Shown in pieces: positions 13,890 to 21,152 of a stretch of DNA of 21,302 nucleotides. Source of the stretch: Bacillota bacterium. Lineage in GTDB: Bacteria; Bacillota; UBA4882; UBA10575. The translations under genes were made by a program, and so were the position numbers. Below the pieces are notes generated by a model. The model did not search any database. It saw only the letters and a program-made list of their open reading frames with translations, and was not told where the DNA came from. Position 1 is the first letter of the stretch, and every line of letters starts with the position of its first letter. The stretch spans positions 1 to 21,302 of the forward strand of contig JAAZDX010000210.1 in the NCBI GenBank assembly GCA_012512605.1, given 5' to 3'.

Positions 13890-15494
13890 TCAATCTAACA
13901 TAAAACCATCTTCCACCATCTCCAGTAAGACCTGGACGATCTCCGGATCTAATTTTTTTCCGGCTTCCCGCTTGAGCGCAGCTAGAGCGGCTTCTTGTGA
14001 AAGCGGTTCCTGGCCGAATGCTCCGTGGCGCAGCTTGTCGTAATAATCAGCTACAGCAATGATCCGGGCCGTCCTCGGGATCGCGACCCCTTGCAGTCCT
14101 TTGGGATAACCACTCCCATCCCAGTTTTCATGGTGGGTGAGCAGATACCTTGCAATCTCCATCGTCTGGGGCGAAGAATTGGCAATCCGGTACCCAGCAA
14201 CCGGATGTTCTTTCAGCTTGCGCCAATTCTCTGCAGTATATGGTTCCTCCGTTGCCAACAAGGTCTCCGCCATGACGATCTTCCCCAGGTCATGAAGGAA
14301 ACTCGCATGCTTTAGCCGGTTCAATTGGGACGGGGGTATCTCCAGCTTCTTGCCGATGGCCACACATAATTTTCTGACTCTTTGCGCATGCTCCGCCTCC
14401 TGGGGAAATCTTTCGTGAAAGGATTTAATGATTCTTTGGATCGCATCGTTATTAAACCGTTCACTATCGATCGCTTTTTCCAGGTACATCCGTTCTTCCG
14501 CATTTCGCATGGTTTGGGCTAGATCTTCTGTCGTGGTGTTTTTGGTATTACAACCCAAGGACATACTACCAGGAAGGTTGTTGATCCATTCTTGGGCAAA
14601 CTGGTTTTTGACCTCTATCCGGAGCTTTTCCCCCTCTTCCTCTGTGGTTCGGGGTAAAAAGAGAATAAACTCATCACCGCCCCAGCGCGCAATAACCACA
14701 CCCTCTCTTTGACAAACCTTGGTCAAAACTTCGGCCGCCTTTCGTAACAAAAGGTCACCAGCATCATGCCCAAATATATCGTTGGTCAGTTTTAGACCAT
14801 TAACATCACCCATGATCACCGAAAGCGGAAGATTATCCTCCGCCGCAAGCTTTTCATGCTCTTTTTCTACATACCTCCGGTTATACAGGCCGGTTAAAGG
14901 ATCATGGAAACTGAGATAGATCAGGTCCCGTTTATTGTTATACTCTTCGGTTACATCCCGTACATAGGCACCCACGCCATGCCGACCGTTGACCAGTTTA
15001 ACCGGAAACTTAGTGGCGGCAAAAACCCGATCCCGCCAGATTAATTCTTCCTCGACCACCCTTTTGGTGGTTAAAACCTTAAGATCAGTCCTTTTACTGA
15101 AGGCAGCAAACTCCTGATCTGCAAAAGTGAAGACATCCCCACCAATAATTTCGCTCACATCTTTGTTATAAAATTCAGCCAGAGCTTTATTGACCAAAAG
15201 ATAACGGAGGTTTTCATCTTTTAAGTAAATAAGACTCTGGTTCGCATTGATATAGGTTTCCCATACTTCATTCAGAATGATGTTTGCCTGGTAATTTGCT
15301 TTTAATCTAAGGTAATTCCTAAATAACAATAGACTAAGCCCGCCCAACAAAAACACCGCTCCAGAAAGCACCAGAACAAGCCCGCGATTATCCCCACTTA
15401 GCTTATACTGGTCGGTGCTGCCATGGGCCAGAAAAATGAATAATAGGAATAAAAGGATAAGGAGGATCATAATGGTAACATTGGTTCTTCTCAT
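13890..15494 (-). CDS. membrane PAS-GGDEF-HD-GYP cyclic-di-GMP turnover protein
   Basis: A 534-residue signalling protein. Two membrane segments (about 6-24 and 38-58) leave a short extracellular loop; then a PAS domain (about 78-185), a GGDEF domain (about 190-345) and an HD-GYP domain (about 355-530). The diguanylate cyclase site is intact: RWGGDEFILFLP with GGDEF at 272-276. The inhibitory I-site is not: the position that should read RxxD is REGV. The phosphodiesterase site is also intact: EHAQRV (His369), FLHDLGK (His401, Asp402) and HHENWDGSGYP (454-464). So the protein may both make and break c-di-GMP, with PAS or the membrane part deciding. ATG 15494 has GAGGG seven bases ahead. A c-di-GMP-I riboswitch precedes the gene, which implies feedback. 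Confidence 0.95.
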   Translation of the reverse strand: MRRTNVTIMILLILLFLLFIFLAHGSTDQYKLSGDNRGLVLVLSGAVFLLGGLSLLLFRNYLRLKANYQANIILNEVWETYINANQSLIYLKDENLRYLLVNKALAEFYNKDVSEIIGGDVFTFADQEFAAFSKRTDLKVLTTKRVVEEELIWRDRVFAATKFPVKLVNGRHGVGAYVRDVTEEYNNKRDLIYLSFHDPLTGLYNRRYVEKEHEKLAAEDNLPLSVIMGDVNGLKLTNDIFGHDAGDLLLRKAAEVLTKVCQREGVVIARWGGDEFILFLPRTTEEEGEKLRIEVKNQFAQEWINNLPGSMSLGCNTKNTTTEDLAQTMRNAEERMYLEKAIDSERFNNDAIQRIIKSFHERFPQEAEHAQRVRKLCVAIGKKLEIPPSQLNRLKHASFLHDLGKIVMAETLLATEEPYTAENWRKLKEHPVAGYRIANSSPQTMEIARYLLTHHENWDGSGYPKGLQGVAIPRTARIIAVADYYDKLRHGAFGQEPLSQEAALAALKREAGKKLDPEIVQVLLEMVEDGFMLD

Positions 15495-15549
15495 TTAGAT
15501 CCCTCTTCGCACTTAGATGCTCTTGCTCAACTGCTCTCTTCATAATAAA

Positions 15550-15662
15550 AACAACTTCCTTTCGGCAGCCCGGCCATCTTGGTTTAAACCAAAATTAAAC
15601 TTTAGACCCGTGGCTTTGCGTCTCCGGCTTTCACCGGATTTGCCCTTTCGTTTTAAGTTGTT
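15550..15662 (-). ncRNA. c-di-GMP-I (GEMM-I) riboswitch
   Basis: Read on the minus strand. P1 is AACAACTT (15662-15655) pairing with AAGTTGTT (15557-15550). Inside are the conserved parts of the class: GGGCAAATCC, a GNRA-like loop (CCGGTGAAAGCCGG), the strictly conserved GACGCAAAGCC, ACGGGTCTAA, and the second helix arm GGCCGGGCTGCC. This is the known aptamer for cyclic di-GMP, and its place, about 55 bases before the start of a GGDEF/HD-GYP gene, fits exactly. The stretch after P1 (TTTTTATTATG) has a T run, so the 3' side of P1 followed by T5 may form part of a terminator; I could not fix the switching mechanism, and so cannot say whether the ligand turns the gene on or off. Confidence 0.92.
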
Positions 15663-15694
15663 CCCTCAGATTTCAATCCTCAAGAAACAAACAA

Positions 15695-15700
15695 ATTATA
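15695..15700 (-). promoter_or_regulatory. probable -10 box for the riboswitch transcript
   Basis: TATAAT on the minus strand, 32 bases before P1 of the riboswitch, in a very AT-rich setting. No good -35 hexamer is found at 16-18 bases, so the promoter is partial or uses an extended AT-rich element. Confidence 0.4.
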
Positions 15701-15909
15701 ATAAAAATATTAACATGAACTGGAATGGAAAGCAACCATAAAATCATATTTACACCGATTTTTACCCATTTTTGCCCTTTTTTCTCATAAAATAAAATTT
15801 TAGCGGTAAATATTAGTCTATTTCGAAAATTTGAATTGTGAAAAAGAGGAAATCGAGTTTTGCGTCGAAAACTTGATATAGATAACTCATCCATTAAGGA
15901 GGGGTCAAG

Positions 15910-16269
15910 ATGTATAACTTAGACCAACTCCTCTCTTATCTTGTATTCATCACCGTTATTACCTTCATCTTCGAACGGATCATTGAGAATTTACTGATTC
16001 CTTTGCTGCCCCCGGTACCAAATAAAGGCGGGCCTGCGGTTCAAAACACCACAAAATTGGTTGCTTTCCGTACTTATCTAACTTTATGTCTAACCTTTGC
16101 CTTCGGTTTAGGGCTGGCGCTGGCTAACCCCCGGTTCCGCCTCCTGGCGGGCGGACTGGGAATAGAAGCAACACCCTTGATCGACAGCCTCTTTACGGCC
16201 GCTCTGATGGCGGGTGGCTCCCAACCGCTCCACTCCGTCATTGAACAGACCAGAACAAAAAACAAGTGA
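15910..16269 (+). CDS. small integral membrane protein, unknown
   Basis: A 119-residue protein with ATG 15910 and AAGGAGGGG seven bases ahead. Hydrophobic stretches lie at about 10-36 (LVFITVITFIFERIIENLLIP, broken by Glu-Arg), 54-72 (YLTLCLTFAFGLGLALANP) and a weaker one at 88-104 (PLIDSLFTAALMAGGSQPLHSVIE). The last segment ends in GGSxxLHxVI, a pattern I associate with small holin-like or uncharacterised membrane proteins that carry a Gly-Gly/Arg-Gly-Ser...His motif, but I cannot name the family firmly. It is divergent from the c-di-GMP protein gene and about 135 bases before the HAD gene. No signal for export and no cysteine-rich or charged domain. Confidence 0.75.
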   Translation: MYNLDQLLSYLVFITVITFIFERIIENLLIPLLPPVPNKGGPAVQNTTKLVAFRTYLTLCLTFAFGLGLALANPRFRLLAGGLGIEATPLIDSLFTAALMAGGSQPLHSVIEQTRTKNK

Positions 16270-16404
16270 AGTTTTCCGGTCGTCTCCACATAAAAACCTG
16301 AACGCGATTGATTTTTCCGTAAAAAACTAGTAATTTATAAGTAGTTCTCAAAAGTAATGCCATTTATCAATTATTACGGTCTGAACAAAAGAAGGAGAAG
16401 TAGA

Positions 16405-17211
16405 ATGAAGTACAAATTAGTAGCAGTTGATATCGACGGCACCCTCCTTGATAGCAAGCGTAACCTAACGCCGGAGACGATGAGCGCAATCCACGAAACC
16501 GTCGCTGCGGGGGTGATCTTTACGATCTGCACCGGCCGACCGATCCAAGGAGTCAAACCGTTGATTGATAAACTGGGTTTGGATCTGCCCTTTATCACAT
16601 ACAACGGGGCGATGATCGTGATGGGTAAATCGGGAGAGATCCTTTACGCCCAAACGATGCGGGGCGAAGATGCGAAAACCGTATACAAACTTGGCAAAAA
16701 ACTCAAAACCACCGTGGTAATTTGGGCCAACAACAATTTATATGTGGAGCCGCTTGGCCCGGAAGCAACCGCCTACGCCAGCATGTCAAGGACAAAACCT
16801 GAGCCCATTACCGATCTGGAAGCACTCCTCGCCCAAGGGGTAACGAAAGTTCTTTTTTACGATGAAGTAGAGACGATCCGCCACTTTGAGCAACAGGTCG
16901 CTCCTGACGTCCCCCCAACGGTTAATTATTGTACCTCCCAACCTTTCCTCCTCGAGTTTTTCGATGCGAAAGTCTCAAAAGCCAACGCTTTAGCCCGACT
17001 GAGCGCTTATTACGGCTTCGCCAGGGAAGAAACCATCGCGATCGGGGACGGATACAATGATCTATCGATGATTGAGTATGCTGGTCTCGGTATCGCCATG
17101 GCTAATGCCGAGGATGTAATCAAACAACAAGCGGACTATGTAACCCTCTCTAACGATGAAAACGGTGTCGCCCATGCCCTCTACCGCTTTTGTCTAAATA
17201 AAGGACGATAG
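16405..17211 (+). CDS. Cof-type HAD-superfamily (IIB) sugar phosphatase
   Basis: A 268-residue cytoplasmic phosphatase of the Cof/YidA/YwpJ group, which removes phosphate from sugar phosphates or related small metabolites. All four HAD motifs are seen: nucleophile Asp9 and acid Asp11 in VAVDIDGTLLDS; Thr43 in ICTGRP; a Lys in KVSKANAL; and GDGYNDLSMIEYAGLGIAMANA with the metal-binding Asp215 and Asp219. Between motifs II and III is the alpha/beta cap of subclass IIB. ATG 16405 is chosen for GAAGGAGAA eight bases ahead; the frame opens at 16357 but without a ribosome site. galM follows after 69 bases on the same strand, so the two may share a transcript; a role in sugar metabolism is inferred from this. 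Confidence 0.93.
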   Translation: MKYKLVAVDIDGTLLDSKRNLTPETMSAIHETVAAGVIFTICTGRPIQGVKPLIDKLGLDLPFITYNGAMIVMGKSGEILYAQTMRGEDAKTVYKLGKKLKTTVVIWANNNLYVEPLGPEATAYASMSRTKPEPITDLEALLAQGVTKVLFYDEVETIRHFEQQVAPDVPPTVNYCTSQPFLLEFFDAKVSKANALARLSAYYGFAREETIAIGDGYNDLSMIEYAGLGIAMANAEDVIKQQADYVTLSNDENGVAHALYRFCLNKGR

Positions 17212-17226
17212 GTTTTACTGTCGACT

Positions 17227-17258
17227 TTGTTTAAAGGATAAACAAGGGTAACAACCCT
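17227..17258 (+). promoter_or_regulatory. two small dyads upstream of galM
   Basis: TTGTTTA, five bases, TAAACAA (17227-17245), followed at once by AGGGT, AACA, ACCCT (17245-17258). They fill the space between the HAD gene and the galM ribosome site. The first resembles an operator for a LacI- or Rex-like regulator; the second may be a leader hairpin. No T run follows. Confidence 0.35.
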
Positions 17259-17280
17259 AATAATCTAAGGAGGGAAAAAT

Positions 17281-18318
17281 TTGAATATTACAAAGATCCC
17301 CTATGGAAATCTTGGTGGGCAGGAACTCTTCCAGTTTACCCTCGAAAACAAGAACAACATGACTGTGAAGATTATTAATTTCGGGGGCATTATCACATCG
17401 CTCCTGGTCCCGGATCTAACCGGAAAGATTGACGATGTGGTTCTTGGTTACAAAGACTTAGACGATTATTTAACCGATCAGTTTTACTTAGGCACGCTCA
17501 TCGGCCGTTTTGGCAACCGGATCGCCAAGGGCCACTTTGTTCTGAACGGGAAAGAGTACCAGCTCGCCCGTAACGATGGGGAGAACCATCTTCACGGCGG
17601 GAACGTCGGCTTTAACCGGGTAGTATGGGAGGCGGACGAGTTCAGTAACGGCCAAGGGGTCGGTGTGGAACTAAGTTATTTGGCCAAAGACGGCGAGGAA
17701 GGCTACCCCGGTAACTTAACCACCACAGTACGTTTCTTATTAAATAACCAAAATGAACTCATCATTAACTATCTGGCAACCACCGATCAACCAACCATCA
17801 TCAATCTTACCCATCACAGTTACTTCAACTTAAAAGGTGAAGGTAATGGCGACATCTTAGAGCATGAGCTCATGATTAACGCCGACCGTTATACGGCCGT
17901 TGATGAAGGGTTAATTCCCACCGGTGAACTAAAACCAGTGGAAAATACACCCTTGGATTTCACTACCTGGCAGCCGATCGGCGCTCGAATCGAAAAGATA
18001 AGCGGCGGGTATGATCACAACTATGTTTTAAACCGTAAGGGCTCCGAACTGACGCTCGCCGCAAGCGTCCGCGAACCGAGAAGTGGCCGGGTCATGACGG
18101 TTCATACGACCCAGCCTGGGATGCAGTTCTATTCCGGAAACTCCCTGGATGGGAGCTTAACCGGGAAACGCGGCGTAAAATACGGGAAGCATAGCGGGTT
18201 TTGTCTGGAAACCCAACACTTCCCCGATTCCCCCAATCATCCAGAGTTTCCATCCACCGTTCTCAACCCGGGTGAGCTCTACCAACAAACCACAATTTAC
18301 CACTTCACAACCGTCTAA
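17281..18318 (+). CDS. galM: aldose 1-epimerase (galactose mutarotase) GalM
   Basis: A 345-residue cytoplasmic enzyme that interconverts alpha and beta anomers of hexoses, the entry step of galactose and glucose use. Family residues are visible: GRFGNRIAKG (75-84), NHLHGG with His105 (102-107), the catalytic acid His179 in NLTHHSYFNL, Asp245 in GGYDHNYVL, and the catalytic base Glu310 in GFCLETQHFPDSPNH. The length is normal and nothing is missing. The start is TTG 17281 with AAGGAGGG six bases ahead, a very good site. It lies after a HAD phosphatase gene and before a strong terminator. Galactokinase and epimerase genes are not in the window, so it may serve general sugar anomer balance. Confidence 0.95.
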   Translation: MNITKIPYGNLGGQELFQFTLENKNNMTVKIINFGGIITSLLVPDLTGKIDDVVLGYKDLDDYLTDQFYLGTLIGRFGNRIAKGHFVLNGKEYQLARNDGENHLHGGNVGFNRVVWEADEFSNGQGVGVELSYLAKDGEEGYPGNLTTTVRFLLNNQNELIINYLATTDQPTIINLTHHSYFNLKGEGNGDILEHELMINADRYTAVDEGLIPTGELKPVENTPLDFTTWQPIGARIEKISGGYDHNYVLNRKGSELTLAASVREPRSGRVMTVHTTQPGMQFYSGNSLDGSLTGKRGVKYGKHSGFCLETQHFPDSPNHPEFPSTVLNPGELYQQTTIYHFTTV

Positions 18319-18324
18319 ACAACT

Positions 18325-18356
18325 AAGGGGGCTGGAAAACTTCCCAGCCCCCTTTT
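18325..18356 (+). terminator. intrinsic terminator of galM
   Basis: GGGGGCTGG, loop of about eight bases, CCAGCCCCC, then TTTTC. Perfect 9-bp stem extended by A-T pairs, starting seven bases after the galM stop. Confidence 0.93.
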
Positions 18357-18396
18357 CATTCACCGCAAGCAACGGTTAAAGAAGCAAACATCTTAA

Positions 18397-18417
18397 CACC
18401 AATCAGCTTAATTGGTG
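18397..18417 (-). terminator. hairpin at the end of the HIRAN gene
   Basis: CACCAAT, seven-base loop, ATTGGTG spans the stop codon of the HIRAN gene. The following bases on the minus strand (TTAAGATG) are a poor T run, so it is at best a weak terminator. Confidence 0.4.
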
Positions 18418-18759
18418 CAAATCACAAGTCTCAAGCAGAACAATCTGCAGCCGAATCTTATCTAATAGCTCGACAATAACGGTCTCCTTTGTGACAAACC
18501 GGACAACCCCAAAGCAGAACTGTTCAAAGGTATCGTAAATACGACCGGCACTATGGCAGCCCCGGGGGACCGTAGCGGTACTGTTTGCCACATAACCCAC
18601 TTGGCCCACCGGTTCCAACTCAACCCGGATCGCTTCATCATCAAAGGCATTGTTGGGTTCCTTTACCAGTTTTACAATTTGTTCGGGTTTAAAAATCTTC
18701 CGACCGTAAAATTGACCAAACCCGACCACCGCAACATATCTATCTACCGACACCCCCAT
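18403..18759 (-). CDS. stand-alone HIRAN-domain protein
   Basis: A 118-residue cytoplasmic protein consisting of a HIRAN domain: RYVAVVGFGQFYGRK (7-21), then LVKEPNNAFDDEAIRVEL (31-48) and GQVGYVANST (52-61), matching the L.REP.N.yD..AI.V......G.vGY pattern. In SWI2/SNF2-type proteins such as HLTF, HIRAN binds exposed 3' DNA ends; stand-alone bacterial forms are of unknown role. The remaining part (RFVTKETVIVELLDKIRLQIVLLE) is beta-rich with no extra motif. ATG 18759 has AAAGGCGG two bases ahead, a rather close ribosome site; GTG 18753 (AAAGGCGG at eight bases) is an alternative. It is 24 bases downstream of the glycosyltransferase gene on the same strand and probably cotranscribed. Confidence 0.82.
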   Translation of the reverse strand: MGVSVDRYVAVVGFGQFYGRKIFKPEQIVKLVKEPNNAFDDEAIRVELEPVGQVGYVANSTATVPRGCHSAGRIYDTFEQFCFGVVRFVTKETVIVELLDKIRLQIVLLETCDLHQLS

Positions 18760-18783
18760 AACCGCCTTTCAGTTTTCTTAATT

Positions 18784-19989
18784 CTATTTTACCACACGAA
18801 CTGGACCAAAGGTAGCCGATTTCTTCCGAAACTCTTGAATCAGTTCCTTGTAGCGCACTGCCACCTCATCAATGATCTGTTCCCAATTACGGTAGACTGT
18901 ACGCTGTGCCTCCGCCCCCACCTCGACTAAGCGCTGCGGATCGCGCATAATTGTTTGTATCCGCTGGGCCAGGCTTTCCGGATCATTTTGCGTCAGAAAA
19001 CCGTTCACATTATCAATAATTCCCTCCGCGCTGTTCGACCCGGCCACAACCACTGCTGGGCATTTAGCCGCAGCGGCCTCCCGAATCACAATCGGCGCAT
19101 TATCATACACCGAAGGAAACAAAAAGAGATCAGCCCGGGTATAAAGGGATTGCAATAGGTCACGGTCGAGGACACTGCCCATAAAAGTGACGTGTTCTTC
19201 GAGGCCGGCCTCTTTAACCAGTTCCTTCATCTCCGCTTCGGCATATCCGGTCCCGACAAAGATCATCCGGTAGCTTACGCCCCGTTGGTGCAATAACGCC
19301 AATGCTTGGATGAGCATCCGGACGTTTTTTTGCCAGACATGCTGACCAACGAAGAGAAAAACCGGTTCTGTCCGGCCAATTTGAAGCCGGCAATTGATCG
19401 CCTCCCGGCGCGCCTCCCGGTCCGCTGGTGGTTTAAACTCGGTACCATTGTAAACAACGTCCACCTTTCCCCGGTAACCATACTCCCGCAGCGTGTTCGC
19501 GGTTGCCTGGTTTACAGTCCAGACGGCATCAACTTGGGAGAAAAACTTAATTACCTGTTTAACACCGAGCCAGGCCAGGTTTTCCGCTTTGACCACCGCT
19601 TTAAAATCATCATAAAACTTAGAATGAAAAGTGGCGACAATCGGAATTCCTTTTTGGCGAGCAATTTTCAGCGCCAATTGTCCCGAAGAGAATGGTGAAT
19701 GGGTATGGATCAAGTCAAAAGGAATCTGCTTTAATCGTCGTTGCACCTTTAGATCAATCTGCGGACAGCCCAACCGGTAAGGCGGACGAAAAACCAGCGG
19801 TAAAGAGGAATAGCGAATTACCGGAAAGGGATCTTGATCCCGATAGCCGGGAAACGCCGGGGTTACAACATAACACCGGCCGTATTTTTTATGTAACCAG
19901 TAGGCATAGTTCTGGGTCACATTGGCCACCCCGTCCATTACCGGCGGATAGGAGTCATTAAACTGCCCAATGATCATCTGCTGTTCCAA
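18784..19989 (-). CDS. glycosyltransferase family 4 (GT-B fold)
   Basis: A 401-residue cytoplasmic, probably membrane-associated sugar transferase. The N-terminal half opens with IGQFNDSYPPVMDGVANVTQNYAYWL, the usual glycine loop of lipid-linked GT4 enzymes such as monoglucosyl-diacylglycerol synthases, then IHTHSPFSSGQLALKIAR and VATFHSKFYDDF. The C-terminal half carries the nucleotide-sugar site FVGQHVWQKNVRMLIQAL, GSV..RDLLQSLYTRADLFLFPSVYDNAPIVIREAAA. The E-x7-E motif reads D-x7-E (Asp for the first Glu), a conservative change that may still work. Acceptor is probably a glycerolipid, inferred from the N-terminus. The start is TTG 19989 with GGGAGGG six bases ahead; a promoter lies at 20081-20108. 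The HIRAN gene follows after 24 bases. Confidence 0.9.
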   Translation of the reverse strand: MEQQMIIGQFNDSYPPVMDGVANVTQNYAYWLHKKYGRCYVVTPAFPGYRDQDPFPVIRYSSLPLVFRPPYRLGCPQIDLKVQRRLKQIPFDLIHTHSPFSSGQLALKIARQKGIPIVATFHSKFYDDFKAVVKAENLAWLGVKQVIKFFSQVDAVWTVNQATANTLREYGYRGKVDVVYNGTEFKPPADREARREAINCRLQIGRTEPVFLFVGQHVWQKNVRMLIQALALLHQRGVSYRMIFVGTGYAEAEMKELVKEAGLEEHVTFMGSVLDRDLLQSLYTRADLFLFPSVYDNAPIVIREAAAAKCPAVVVAGSNSAEGIIDNVNGFLTQNDPESLAQRIQTIMRDPQRLVEVGAEAQRTVYRNWEQIIDEVAVRYKELIQEFRKKSATFGPVRVVK

Positions 19990-20190
19990 TGAAAACCCTC
20001 CCCTTTAACCAAGAAAATCCTTTACTAGCTTGGGCGACTCAGAAAGTCAAGCGTCGAGGAAAATCTTCACTCATGACATAATTATATAACAAACAGCGTT
20101 AAACACAATCCGTTCTTGTGGAATTATCGTTTCGTCCGCTTTAGACTTGACTTATTTAAGGTCGATACTTACTGCTTAAGACACCAATAT
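19990..20190. other. 200-base gap between nagB end and glycosyltransferase start
   Basis: It contains the glycosyltransferase promoter and leader. I see no terminator for nagB and no other gene; the remainder is featureless AT-rich sequence. Confidence 0.6.
20081..20108 (-). promoter_or_regulatory. sigma-A promoter of the glycosyltransferase gene
   Basis: Minus strand: TTGTGT (20108-20103), a 16-base spacer, TATAAT (20086-20081). Transcription would start near 20074, giving a leader of about 85 bases with no obvious regulatory fold. Confidence 0.75.
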
Positions 20191-20925
20191 TTATTCCTTG
20201 TCTAATAACGCTGCGGCCTCTGGGTCCAAAAGCACCGTAACATTCGGATGGACTTGGAGCAAGGAAGAAGGACATTCCGTCGTCACGAAACCCTGAACCG
20301 TTTTCTTGATCGCCGCTGCCTTTTTCCGGCCATTGGCCAACAACAAAATACGGCGGGCTTATAAGATCGTCCCAATCCCCATTGTTAACGCCTGCGGGGG
20401 CACTTCTGTCTCCGACTGGAAAAAACGGCTGTTGACCTTAATTGTCTCCTGCCTTAATGTCGCCAAATGCGTGTGGGGATTTAAGCAGGCATTTGGTTCA
20501 CAGAACCCGATATGCCCGTTCTCGCCGAGCCCCAACACGAGAAGATCGATCCCTCCCGCCGCCGCAATCCGCCGTTCATAATTGGTACATTCGGCTTCGA
20601 TCGAATTGGTCGTACCATCCAACAGGTTGATGTTTTCCGGCTTAACATTGATGTAGTTAAACAAGTTCTCATACATAAAATAGTGATAACTTTGGGGGTG
20701 CTCCGGCCCTATCGGGTAATACTCATCCAAATTAAAGGTAGTTACCTTGGAAAAATCAAGTTCCCCCCGTTGGTACTTGGCGATGAGTTCGCCGTATAAT
20801 CCCAAGGGGGTACTGCCTGTCGCTAAGCCCAAAACACAATCGGGCTTCAATACGACCTGAGCAGCGACGATTAATGCCGCTTTTTTACTAAGTTCATCAT
20901 AATCTTTACAAATCACAACCCGCAT
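20191..20925 (-). pseudogene. nagB: glucosamine-6-phosphate deaminase NagB, interrupted by an in-frame TAA
   Basis: NagB turns glucosamine 6-phosphate into fructose 6-phosphate and ammonia, the last step of amino-sugar use. ATG 20925 (GAGG four bases ahead) opens a frame with ATGSTPLGLYGEL (35-47), Asp67 in FNLDEYYPIGPEHPQSYHYFM, and LGLGENGHIGFCEP with His138 and Glu143, then SRFF (Arg167), ending at TAA 20359-20361 after 188 residues. The same frame continues past this stop with ARRILLLANGRKKAAAIKKTVQGFVTTECPSSLLQVHPNVTVLLDPEAAALLDKE to TAA at 20191-20193, the normal C-terminus. So one codon, number 189, is a stop where the family has an acidic or polar residue; GAA, CAA or AAA would each need one change. 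A truncated product lacks the phosphate-binding Lys (GRKKA). It is either a recent inactivation, a sequencing error, or stop read-through. Confidence 0.92.
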
Positions 20926-21057
20926 ATTCCCTCGACCTCTTTTCTGTCGAATTTCCGATTTATCGACTTTTCTCTAGTCTATGGCTAACTCCTGCTTTGC
21001 GAATCAAGTTTTTTCGCCAAGCAATGCTAATCATTTAAGGTGTTTACGTCATTTCAG

Positions 21058-21086
21058 TTGTTTCCTTTTTCTAACTATACTATAAT
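21058..21086 (+). promoter_or_regulatory. sigma-A promoter of the thioesterase gene
   Basis: TTGTTT (21058-21063), a 17-base spacer, TATAAT (21081-21086). It lies 67 bases before the start codon of the partial thioesterase gene and is divergent from nagB. Confidence 0.8.
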
Positions 21087-21152
21087 AAAAACTATTATTA
21101 CTTATACCATACCCGCCAACACTGTTTTGTTGTAAGGAGGAAGCAAAATAAA

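Noticed and set aside
15517..15741. 74-codon + strand frame upstream of the GGDEF gene
   Set aside because: It lies across the c-di-GMP-I aptamer and has no ribosome site.
18553..18930. 125-codon + strand frame opposite the HIRAN and glycosyltransferase ends
   Set aside because: Crosses the boundary of two well-supported minus-strand genes, with no start signals.
20926..21000. nagB promoter with TTGATT as -35
   Set aside because: No acceptable -10 hexamer at 16-18 bases; CATAGA is too weak to report as a feature.
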